Source of the DNA: Chitinophaga sp. HK235
GTDB taxonomy: Bacteria > Bacteroidota > Bacteroidia > Chitinophagales > Chitinophagaceae
Assembly: GCF_018255755.1 (NCBI RefSeq)
Contig: NZ_CP073766.1
Coordinates: forward strand, 6,880,501-6,944,500
Reading direction: 5' to 3'
Length of the DNA: 64,000 nt
Part shown: piece by piece, positions 36,434-44,340 of the stretch
Numbering within the stretch: position 1 is the first letter of the stretch
Layout: every line of letters begins with the position of its first letter
Translations under genes and position numbers: made by a program
Notes under the pieces: generated by a model
What the model was told of the DNA's origin: nothing
The model's input: only the letters and a program-made list of their open reading frames with translations
Databases searched by the model: none

Positions 36434-37348
36434 ATGACCAAGCGATTTATGAAAGCTTTAGGGTTTGCTATATTATGCTGTTGCTGGTGCCTGCAGGGCT
36501 GGGCACAGCAACAGCCGATCTACTCCCAGTATATGTTTAACGGGATGATCATCAACCCGGCTTATCCTTCTATGGATGAGTCTTCCAGCCTGACGGCCGT
36601 GGGCCGTAATCAGTGGGTGGGTGTAGACGGGGCTCCTAAAACGGCCACCGCCTCTTTTTACACACCGCTGCGGGCTACCAATACCAGCCTGGGTGTATCA
36701 CTGACCAATGAGAAAATCACTGTCAACTCCCAGACCGGTGTGCACTTCAACGTTTCCCAACGGGTAAAGCTGAACGAAAAGTTGTACCTGGCAATGGGCC
36801 TGAAAGGCGGGATGTCTCAATACCGGGAAGACAATACTTCCTTATATACTTCCGATCCGGTGTTTGCGCAAAACCAGAGCTACTGGAAAACAGATATTGG
36901 TTTTGGCTTTATGGTATTTACCGATCACTTCTTTATCGGTTTATCCTCTCCTACATTTAAAAGTTTCGACTTGGGCAACAGTGTCAATAAAGTAACGGTA
37001 CAATCGCATTATTACCTGCAGTCAGGTTATCTCATTACCGTTAACGATAACGTAAAATTTAAACCCAATGTGCTACTGAGACTGGTAAAAGGTGCTGGTC
37101 TGCAGTACGACCTCAATGCAAATATTCTCTTAAAAAATCTGGTATGGCTGGGTGCATCCTGGCGTTCAGAAAAAACGATGACCGGTCTTGTACAAGTGCA
37201 GCTGAACAAAAACCTGCAGCTGGGATATTCCTACGATACCCCGATGCAGTCTAATTTGAAAGGTGCACAATCAGTATCCCATGAAATAATGATCAATTAT
37301 CGTTTTTCCTGGTCCAAATGGAAAGTGGTGGCCCCGCGGTACTTCTAA
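36434..37348 (+). CDS. PorP/SprF family type IX secretion membrane protein
   Basis: A 304-aa outer membrane barrel of the PorP/SprF family. The signal peptide ends GWAQQ, and QPIYSQYMFNGMIINPAYPSMDE is the family hallmark (Q-x-x-x-S-Q-Y-x-x-N-x-x-x-x-N-P-A). The rest alternates in barrel strands to SWSKWKVVAPRYF. SprF-type proteins are paired with type B T9SS cargo and are needed for its secretion or attachment, which fits its place 39 bases after the adhesin gene. Whether it is dedicated to that cargo is inference from synteny. Confidence 0.93.
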   Translation: MTKRFMKALGFAILCCCWCLQGWAQQQPIYSQYMFNGMIINPAYPSMDESSSLTAVGRNQWVGVDGAPKTATASFYTPLRATNTSLGVSLTNEKITVNSQTGVHFNVSQRVKLNEKLYLAMGLKGGMSQYREDNTSLYTSDPVFAQNQSYWKTDIGFGFMVFTDHFFIGLSSPTFKSFDLGNSVNKVTVQSHYYLQSGYLITVNDNVKFKPNVLLRLVKGAGLQYDLNANILLKNLVWLGASWRSEKTMTGLVQVQLNKNLQLGYSYDTPMQSNLKGAQSVSHEIMINYRFSWSKWKVVAPRYF

Positions 37349-37358
37349 AAACAATGTT

Positions 37359-39560
37359 ATGACAACCCAAATAACGGAACGTGTGCGAAAACATCCTCTT
37401 AATAACCTCATACTTTTCCTGGGCATGGCAATACTGACAGGTTCCTGCTCTGTGGTAAAGGATCACGCACTTGGAGGAAGTGCGGGGAAAGTCAGAAGGG
37501 CAGAACGTTTGTATAAAAGGCAGGAGTTCGAGGGATCGATCTGGTTCTGCAATGCTGTACTCAACAACAGCAGTGATGAAACTTCCAGACGTAAGGCCAA
37601 GTTTCTGCTGGCCCGCGTTTATTTTGAAACCCGGCAGTTTGAAAAAACGATCAGTCTATATGATGAGCTGCTGTATAAACCTGCAGATGATATCAGGGTA
37701 AGCGACGTAACCACTTACATCGACCTCCTGAAACGTACCGGCAGAGTGGAGAAAGCCCGGCAGGTGAGTGAGCTGTATGCCAACAACTATAAAAATAACG
37801 CCCGGTTCACCAATCTTCAGGAATCACTCAATAACTACTATTCCTTCTTTAACCGCGATTCTCTCCGGAATGTAAAAGCAGACAGCCTGCGTCTTAACCT
37901 TCCGGGTTATCAGTACGGATTGGCCCTGTATAAAGACAATATCGTTTTCCTTTCAAATGATTTCAAAAAAAATGATGTCCAGTCTTTTTATACCAATTCC
38001 AAACTATACATGATCTCAGAAGATGGTGTAGAGCCCTTCAATAACAGTCTGAAAGGCGTTTTACAGGTAGGTCCGGCATCTTTCTATGATAATGGAAAGA
38101 AGGTGATCTACACGTCGAACCGTTTTGCGGATGTTAAAAACGATAAGAATTCCTTCATTGATTATAATAATAATACCCAGCTTTTATCGGCTACTTATCA
38201 GGAAAACCATGATGCCTGGAGTAAACCGGTATCAGTAAAACTCCCTAAAACTTCAGATTCTTATTCTTTCATGCATCCATCAGTTGCTTCAAACGGTAAA
38301 CGTTTGTACTTTGCATCCGATATGCCTGGTGGTCAGGGAGGTACAGATATATACTATTGTGATTGGGATAAAACAGAGAAGCGCTGGAAAGCGCCTGTGA
38401 ACATGGGCCCGAGGGTAAATACCAATGGAAATGAGCTGTATCCGTTTATTGTGGGAGACAAACTGTTTTTCTGCTCCAACGGTTTACAGGGCTTTGGTGG
38501 ACTGGATATTTTCATGATCAGTCTCAACAAGCCTGATGAAGGTCCGGTGCATTTTCCTTATCCGGTAAATACACAGTTTGATGATCTGAATGCAGTACTG
38601 GATGAATCCAAGCTGCTGTTATATTTTACATCAGACCGTTCGGGTGTTCATGACAATGACCATATTTATGTCTTAAACCTGAAGAAGAATCCTTTGAAAC
38701 AACTGGACCTGCCTTATCCTGGCAAACCGGTAAATGAAGAAGATAAAGTGCCTTATACCAAGATGCAGACGGAAAACCGCCAACAGCTGACTTTAGTAGG
38801 GGATAAAAGCTATGATAACCTGCCTCCTGTTCGCAACAAAGCAGATGAGAAACCTGTTATAGTACATACCGTCGTTTCCGTTAAAGATTCATCCCGTAGT
38901 ATAACAGACTACTCTGAAGGTGCTATTGTGGACAGCTCTCCGGAAATGATTCCCTGGCAGAATACGGCCAATCCAGTTGTGGCAGCATCAAAACCTGTTG
39001 CCGCCGGAACAACCGTTACTGCCGCAGCAGCCTATGCTGAGCGTACAGTGAGCAGCAACCCCAACGAGCTCAGCTGGCAGAATGGTAAACAAAACACCGG
39101 TCTCAAAGCAGGTGACCGTGACAGCGCAGGTGTAGTACACGTGAGTGCCTATACGTTGCCCGTAGACAGTGCAGCCGCTAAATTACCGGCAGCCCTGTGG
39201 AAAGCACCCGGTGTGGTTTACTTCGATCTCAACTCCTACGTACCACAGGACCAGGAATGGCGTAAACTGGATTCTATTTTCCTTATCTGGAAATCCAATC
39301 CGCGGCGAATGATCATTGTTAATGGACATGCAGACGTAATAGGTACCGAAAAATATAATCTCACTTTGTCCAAAAACCGGGCGGTATACATACAGGAATG
39401 CCTGCTCAGCCGTGGCGTGGACGGCGATAGAATCCGTATCAACTATTTCGGCTCTACCCGTCCAATACTAACTGTCAGCAGGTATACACTGGATTCTGAC
39501 AGGGAGCGGTTTATCGTGCAGCAGGGCGTAAACCGGAGATGTGAGATCAGAATACAATAA
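37359..39560 (+). CDS. OmpA-family lipoprotein with TPR and PD40 repeats
   Basis: A 733-aa envelope protein. The N-terminus has a hydrophobic stretch ending in LTGSCS, a plausible lipobox with the lipidated Cys near residue 30. A TPR-like region follows (RRAERLYKRQEFEGSIWFCN..., ~45-160), then WD40/TolB-like PD40 repeats (GKRLYFASDMPGGQGGTDIY and LFFCSNGLQGFGGLDIFM, ~185-450), a Ser/Ala-rich linker and a C-terminal OmpA peptidoglycan-binding domain (VNGHADVIGTEKYNLTLSKNRA, with the Asp and Arg that hold diaminopimelate). Such genes commonly follow porP/sprF genes and may anchor the complex to peptidoglycan. It begins 10 bases after the PorP/SprF stop. Confidence 0.9.
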   Translation: MTTQITERVRKHPLNNLILFLGMAILTGSCSVVKDHALGGSAGKVRRAERLYKRQEFEGSIWFCNAVLNNSSDETSRRKAKFLLARVYFETRQFEKTISLYDELLYKPADDIRVSDVTTYIDLLKRTGRVEKARQVSELYANNYKNNARFTNLQESLNNYYSFFNRDSLRNVKADSLRLNLPGYQYGLALYKDNIVFLSNDFKKNDVQSFYTNSKLYMISEDGVEPFNNSLKGVLQVGPASFYDNGKKVIYTSNRFADVKNDKNSFIDYNNNTQLLSATYQENHDAWSKPVSVKLPKTSDSYSFMHPSVASNGKRLYFASDMPGGQGGTDIYYCDWDKTEKRWKAPVNMGPRVNTNGNELYPFIVGDKLFFCSNGLQGFGGLDIFMISLNKPDEGPVHFPYPVNTQFDDLNAVLDESKLLLYFTSDRSGVHDNDHIYVLNLKKNPLKQLDLPYPGKPVNEEDKVPYTKMQTENRQQLTLVGDKSYDNLPPVRNKADEKPVIVHTVVSVKDSSRSITDYSEGAIVDSSPEMIPWQNTANPVVAASKPVAAGTTVTAAAAYAERTVSSNPNELSWQNGKQNTGLKAGDRDSAGVVHVSAYTLPVDSAAAKLPAALWKAPGVVYFDLNSYVPQDQEWRKLDSIFLIWKSNPRRMIIVNGHADVIGTEKYNLTLSKNRAVYIQECLLSRGVDGDRIRINYFGSTRPILTVSRYTLDSDRERFIVQQGVNRRCEIRIQ

Positions 39561-39596
39561 ATCTAATTTTTTTATTGCGTATATCAAACTAACAAA

Positions 39597-42080
39597 ATGA
39601 ACAAGATTGCATCACTAATGCTGTTGCTGGGAGTAGGCTCACAGGCCTTCGCCCAGGAAATGCCGGTTGTGTTCAACAAAAGCATGGGCGCTCCCAAAAA
39701 CCAGTATCGTAAACTGGCCATAGCGGAGAACAATGCGATTGTGGCCATCGGTGGGGGATTGGATAATGGGTGTATCACCAAGTTATCATCTACCGGAAAT
39801 CCTATTTATAATACCCGTTTAAACAAAGGCGGGCTCGTAGCTTACCAGGACCTGGTATTACTGCCTAAAAACGAGCTGGTGGCAGTAGGTGGTGGTACCA
39901 TTGCTTATGGTAACGCCCGTATTACCAAACTGAGCGCTACCGGAGAAGTGGTATTCGACAAAAGTATCGGTAATGGCCAGGGAGGTTATTTTACCCGCAT
40001 CATCACTGACCGTCACGGGAACTATATCACCGTTGGGGTAGACGGTAGCAAGCCGGCACAGGCGCGCATCACCAAAATGACCGCGGAAGGAAAGATCGAG
40101 TTTGACAAAGGTTTTGGTTCACACAACGTATTTACAAACGTACTGATCGATGAAGACGAGAATATTGTGGCTGTGGGAGGTGACGTTGGAGATGGCCAGG
40201 GAAAAGCTTTTATGGTAAAAGTAGATGGTAAGGGAGAAAAACAATTTGAACTTACCTTCGGTAAGCCCGGCGCCATATTTGAAAAAATGCTGCTGCTCGA
40301 AGACGGATCTGTACTGGCTATGGGCGGTGGTGCCTATGGTACCGGCAACGCCAGCCGTATCTCCAAAGTGAATGCCGAAGGCCAGGTTGTATTCGATAAA
40401 GAATACAGCACGGTAGACGGTAAGTTCAACGCCATGAAAGTAAACGACCTGGGTCAGATCTTCGCCTGTGCTGAAGAAAAAGACAAAGGCCGTATCGTAA
40501 AACTGCGCCCCGACGGAACAGAACTGTTCAATAAGGAAGTAGACGCCGCATTGTATGCGCTGGAAGTAGGTAAAAACGGTAAAGTGGTGGCCGCTGGTGG
40601 TAACATCGGCATGAACACCGGTAAAATCGTGAAATTATTACCAGACGGTACACAGGTGGTAAATAAAAATGTAGGCAATGTATTCCAGCACCTGCTGCTG
40701 ACAGAAGACGATGAGATGTGTGTAGTGACCAAAGACGGCTACCGCCTCATCAAACTGTCTCCTGACGGTGAAATGATGTTCGACAAACAACTGGGTAAAT
40801 ACGATGCTAAAACCACATTGGCTTCACTGGTGATGAGCCCTTCAGGTGAAATCCTGGCTGCCGGCGGTGGAGAAGAAGATGGCAACCGTATCATCAAAAT
40901 CAGCCACGGTGTATCTATCAATGATATCGCTGTTTCTGAGCCAATGAACGGATTATCCAATGCCAGCCTCACCATCACCCTGTCAGGCTTCCTGAGAAGC
41001 AATGGGGTGCGCACTCCGGTAAATGTACATTACAAAACCATCCCGCATAAAGATGGCGCCGGTGCAGGTGACTTCGATATCACAGAAGGTACTATCTCTT
41101 TTGTGCCCTCTGAATTTGCTGCAGGGGCTATCATCTCCAAAACCATCCAGATACCGGTGAAAAGTGATAACCTGCTGGAAGGTAAAGAAGCTTTCCATGT
41201 AGAAATTATGGATGCGTCGGAATTACACCTCACAAAGGCAAAAGGCGAAGTGACCATCCTCGATCAGCCGGCCATTGTGAAGTTCATTGGTGGAACCAAT
41301 GGTGCTGAACCCAATACAGACGTAGTATTTTCTGCAGGACTGTTCAAACGCGATGGTACACCACTGATCAACGCTACCGGCAAACCGGTAAGACTGACCT
41401 ACAAATTCGGCAATGGTACTGCTTTACCGGGAGCTGACTTTGTAAGCAGCATCAAAGCTCCGTTTTCTATCGAGACTGGTGCCAGCACTGCCAGCCTCAA
41501 TGTAAAAGTAAAGGACGACAACCGCTTTGAACTGGCAGAAACCGTAGTACTGGTGCTGAGCGAAATCAAGGCTGAAAACGAAGCTATAGTAGGCTATAAC
41601 GGTGATGTGACTTCTATCTCAGCATCTCAGTATATCCAGGACCAGGCTGCTCATATTACACTGGTTAAACTCACGGATGCCAATGAATCTGCCACCGCTC
41701 CGGTAAGTATGTTCAAATGTATACTGGTAAAAGCTTCCGACGGAACTGTACAAACCAATTGTACTGGTAGTGATATCAACATCTACTTTGGTGTGGATTC
41801 TATCAGCGCTGCTTCCTATGGAAGGAAGTTCGTTATCATGAATGGTGACATGGTGAAAATCACCGGTGATTGTGCCTTCAGCGAAACCGATATCCAGGTG
41901 GCTGTGGTAAACGACCGTGTGAAAGAAGCAGATGCTATGGTAGCCGTGAAGCTGCGTGATGTTACTGCTGCTGCCAATGCCGGCATACTGAAAATTTCAC
42001 CTGAGCTGAAACTGAACAAAGCTGTGGCTGTTATCCATGATGACGACAATGAGGAAGGAACCGGGCTGTCAGCCAAATAA
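39597..42080 (+). CDS. Exported beta-propeller / Calx-beta protein
   Basis: An 827-aa exported protein (signal peptide ending SQAFAQ). Residues ~20-445 hold about nine repeats of ~45 residues with the pattern (I/L)xK(L/M/I)xxxGxxxFDK, such as ITKLSATGEVVFDK and ISKVNAEGQVVFDK, as in a beta-propeller of the delta-60 type. Residues ~450-820 contain three Calx-beta-like modules related to those of the upstream adhesin. The chain stops at DDDNEEGTGLSAK with no visible T9SS sorting domain. It is 36 bases after the OmpA gene, so the four genes probably form one operon, closed by two hairpins. It may bind the adhesin or sit in the periplasm (inference). Confidence 0.8.
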   Translation: MNKIASLMLLLGVGSQAFAQEMPVVFNKSMGAPKNQYRKLAIAENNAIVAIGGGLDNGCITKLSSTGNPIYNTRLNKGGLVAYQDLVLLPKNELVAVGGGTIAYGNARITKLSATGEVVFDKSIGNGQGGYFTRIITDRHGNYITVGVDGSKPAQARITKMTAEGKIEFDKGFGSHNVFTNVLIDEDENIVAVGGDVGDGQGKAFMVKVDGKGEKQFELTFGKPGAIFEKMLLLEDGSVLAMGGGAYGTGNASRISKVNAEGQVVFDKEYSTVDGKFNAMKVNDLGQIFACAEEKDKGRIVKLRPDGTELFNKEVDAALYALEVGKNGKVVAAGGNIGMNTGKIVKLLPDGTQVVNKNVGNVFQHLLLTEDDEMCVVTKDGYRLIKLSPDGEMMFDKQLGKYDAKTTLASLVMSPSGEILAAGGGEEDGNRIIKISHGVSINDIAVSEPMNGLSNASLTITLSGFLRSNGVRTPVNVHYKTIPHKDGAGAGDFDITEGTISFVPSEFAAGAIISKTIQIPVKSDNLLEGKEAFHVEIMDASELHLTKAKGEVTILDQPAIVKFIGGTNGAEPNTDVVFSAGLFKRDGTPLINATGKPVRLTYKFGNGTALPGADFVSSIKAPFSIETGASTASLNVKVKDDNRFELAETVVLVLSEIKAENEAIVGYNGDVTSISASQYIQDQAAHITLVKLTDANESATAPVSMFKCILVKASDGTVQTNCTGSDINIYFGVDSISAASYGRKFVIMNGDMVKITGDCAFSETDIQVAVVNDRVKEADAMVAVKLRDVTAAANAGILKISPELKLNKAVAVIHDDDNEEGTGLSAK

Positions 42081-42130
42081 CACAGGCTTGAATCAATAAC
42101 CGATATACGCTGCTTCAGGCAACACCTACA

Positions 42131-42163
42131 TTCCCGCATAATTATTATGCGGGAATTTTTTTT
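42131..42163 (+). terminator. Operon terminator after the propeller gene
   Basis: Near-perfect palindrome (42131-42142 and 42144-42155) followed by eight T residues, 50 bases after the stop codon. Confidence 0.88.
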
Positions 42164-42176
42164 CTTTAATAAACTT

Positions 42177-42220
42177 AAAAGCAGCATCCTTTATATTAAA
42201 ATATAAAAGATGCTGCTTTT
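42177..42220. terminator. Second tandem hairpin, bidirectional
   Basis: Arms 42177-42196 and 42201-42220 pair at 19 of 20 positions with a 4-base loop and A/T-run feet on both sides, so it can terminate transcripts in either direction. Confidence 0.7.
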
Positions 42221-42369
42221 TTTACTATTTATAAATCCACGATAATTTGTTTATCGTAGGTAATAACAGAAGCAATTAATAATAAGATAATTCAAAAATA
42301 AAGAGTTGTGTCTTTTAATGGTTAACTTGGGAATAGCCTGGTATGTCCTTACCGGGCTCTTTTTTTTTA
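42221..42369 (+). ncRNA. Possible small RNA ended by an orphan plus-strand terminator
   Basis: A third hairpin (42335-42343 and 42350-42358, one G-U pair) is followed by nine T residues on the plus strand, well after two terminators have already closed the operon. Between them lies a short hairpin (42239-42245 and 42251-42257) and no open frame. The terminator faces away from the minus-strand acetyltransferase gene, so a separate plus-strand transcript is possible. No full promoter was found. Confidence 0.25.
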
Positions 42370-42861
42370 TAATGATTTTCTCATGATATAATCTTCCATC
42401 AGATAACCATTACCGATGTCGGTGTCTTTCTCATTATAAACTGTAAATCCCATTTTTTCGTAGAAGAACCGGGCTTTGTTGTAACGGTTCACGTCCAGCT
42501 CCAGAATGGTGGCACCCAGTTTTTTTACCTGTCTGATCACTGTATCAAGGAAGAAGCGACCCACACCTTTACCCTGGTAGCTGGGATCGAGGTATATTTT
42601 ATGCAGTTTATAAACACCCTCAGTGTCAGTCGGGCTATACGACGCATAGCCGATGGGCCTTTTATCATCCTGCAGGATGATATACTTGTGTTGTAGTTCG
42701 GTGATTTGTTTGGTTAGCGAGGCAGTGCTATACATCATGTCGATCATATAATCGACCTGTTCCGGCCCGAGGATGCTCTTATAAGTTGGTTTCCAGATTC
42801 TCTTAGAGAGTTCCTGTATAACGGGAATATCAGCTACTGTTGTTGATTTTACGCGATACAT
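42367..42861 (-). CDS. GNAT-family N-acetyltransferase
   Basis: A single-domain acetyltransferase of 164 aa. The acetyl-CoA pyrophosphate-binding motif A appears as LDPSYQGKGVGRFFLDTVI (Q-x-x-G-x-G), preceded by the KLHKIYL beta-4 strand and followed by LELDVNRYNKARFFYEKMGF, the usual motif-B end. The N-terminal STTVADIPVIQELSKRIW is typical of the RimI-like or small-molecule subgroup. The substrate cannot be told. It lies 10 bases after the DsbA-like gene and is probably cotranscribed with it. Confidence 0.9.
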   Translation of the reverse strand: MYRVKSTTVADIPVIQELSKRIWKPTYKSILGPEQVDYMIDMMYSTASLTKQITELQHKYIILQDDKRPIGYASYSPTDTEGVYKLHKIYLDPSYQGKGVGRFFLDTVIRQVKKLGATILELDVNRYNKARFFYEKMGFTVYNEKDTDIGNGYLMEDYIMRKSL

Positions 42862-42871
42862 GGTTTGTTAA

Positions 42872-43507
42872 TTATAAACGGTTACTTTCCTGTATAATAT
42901 TATTGATGGTCTGTTGAAGTTTGTCCAGGGGTGTGTATCCTCTTGCGCAAAGGTACAGTTGTTTGCCTGTATCCAGAATAGCGGCCGGAAACCCGGTGAT
43001 GCCCCAGTTTTGTATCAGTTGAAACTCCTGCTGGGTTTCATACCGGAGATGTTCATCCTGCATGCGGGCGATAAATTCATCTTCCGGTAATCCGTATTTG
43101 CGGATCAGTTTCCGGTAGGTGTCGTTATGATTAAGACTGAGCCCATCATAGTTGAGTGCTACCTGCATATCATGTGCAAAGGAAATGGCATTTTCCGGCT
43201 GGTATAATTTGAAAACAGTGAGTGCTACAGAAGGTTTTTCTGAATCCATTATTTCCTGGGAAGGAAGTAGTTTTTCGAGGAAGGCCTCTCCGAATTTAAC
43301 GCCTGTCATATCTTCTACGTTGGTATGTTCCCGTTGGATATAAGCCGCCATGGTAGAGAAAGGATGACGGTTATCGCCGGTGATCATTCCGCCGGAAAGA
43401 ATATCAAATTCCATGGTACCCATCTGCAGCTGCTGAAACTGAAGTACTACCGGCGTAAAGCCATAGCACCAGCCACAAAGTGGATCATAGATATATATAA
43501 AACGCAT
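42872..43507 (-). CDS. DsbA-family thioredoxin-fold protein
   Basis: A cytoplasmic (no signal peptide) DsbA/FrnE-like oxidoreductase of 211 aa. The active site is DPLCGWCYGF (CGWC) at about residues 8-17, with a helical insertion in the middle and a conserved cis-proline region (GITGFPAAIL). The family (COG3531 type) acts as a protein-disulfide isomerase or glutathione-linked oxidoreductase. A TATCTTTG -7 box lies about 70 bases upstream. Cotranscribed with the acetyltransferase gene downstream. Confidence 0.88.
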   Translation of the reverse strand: MRFIYIYDPLCGWCYGFTPVVLQFQQLQMGTMEFDILSGGMITGDNRHPFSTMAAYIQREHTNVEDMTGVKFGEAFLEKLLPSQEIMDSEKPSVALTVFKLYQPENAISFAHDMQVALNYDGLSLNHNDTYRKLIRKYGLPEDEFIARMQDEHLRYETQQEFQLIQNWGITGFPAAILDTGKQLYLCARGYTPLDKLQQTINNIIQESNRL

Positions 43508-43573
43508 AAACAGGCATTTAGCAGTTAATGGTTAGCTGGGTAGTTAGCCTTTACATGGATGTGCAAGCGGCTA

Positions 43574-43581
43574 CAAAGATA
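43574..43581 (-). promoter_or_regulatory. Candidate -7 box (TATCTTTG) of the DsbA-like/GNAT pair
   Basis: Exact TAnnTTTG match on the minus strand just after the PrsW stop and 67 bases before the DsbA-like start. No -33 TTG at the expected spacing. Confidence 0.45.
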
Positions 43582-43596
43582 GCCAAAAGCTACATG

Positions 43597-44340
43597 TTAA
43601 AGCAGGTTATCCTGATCATCATCTTCTTCCAACTCCAGTGTGGTAGTTTCTTCCTGATTGTGCTGGCCGAAAAGTTTCTTCGACAGCTGCAGATCTTTAC
43701 GCGTGGCCTTGAGCGACATCCTGCCGGCAATAATGAGTGTAATCACAGCAGCACCCAGTGCCAGTATGTTATTACCGGAGAACAGGAAAAAATCGAAAGC
43801 ACCATGAAAGAAGACCGCTATCATAAGTCCTTTCAGTAACAGCTCATCTCTCTGTATCGGAATAAATTTGGCCAATCCCACATAATAACCCATCAGAATG
43901 GCAAAAGTTGCGTGGGCCGGTACCGAGAGGAACATGCGGGCTACGCCTGTGCCAAAGCCGAACTGATATACATAGGTAATGTTTTCGAGGGTAGCGAATC
44001 CCATGCCTATCATTACAGCGTATACAATCCCATCGAGCGGCTCATTAAAATGTTTTTTTGGATACGCGTATAAACGCAGTACCAGGAATTTGGCGAACTC
44101 TTCGGAAAGGCCCACTATACCGAAAGCAAAAAAAGCGGTGTCGAACAGGTTGTTGTTGGTTTCCTGAAACCCATAGAGCGAGGCCATTGTCTGAAAAAAC
44201 AATGGCAGTGTTACACAGGCCATCCCCAGGAGGAAGCTTTTCACCAGCAGGCCTACGGGTTCGCGATCGTATTTGTCGAGTACGAACATCAGGAGACAGA
44301 TGGCCAGTCCGGGAGCGATGGCGAGTGCCAGCAGCATCAT
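43597..44340 (-). CDS. PrsW-family intramembrane metalloprotease
   Basis: A polytopic membrane protein (247 aa, about seven hydrophobic segments) of the PrsW/glutamic-type CAAX-like protease group. The conserved motifs are visible: VGLSEEFAKFL (EExxK), MGFATLENITY (FxxxEN), SVPAHATFAILMGYY and MIAVFFHGAFDF with the catalytic His. The C-terminus is acidic (LELEEDDDQDNLL). In Bacillus PrsW cuts an anti-sigma factor; the target here is not known. The start overlaps the polX-like stop by four bases (ATGA), so both are coupled. Confidence 0.9.
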   Translation of the reverse strand: MMLLALAIAPGLAICLLMFVLDKYDREPVGLLVKSFLLGMACVTLPLFFQTMASLYGFQETNNNLFDTAFFAFGIVGLSEEFAKFLVLRLYAYPKKHFNEPLDGIVYAVMIGMGFATLENITYVYQFGFGTGVARMFLSVPAHATFAILMGYYVGLAKFIPIQRDELLLKGLMIAVFFHGAFDFFLFSGNNILALGAAVITLIIAGRMSLKATRKDLQLSKKLFGQHNQEETTTLELEEDDDQDNLL

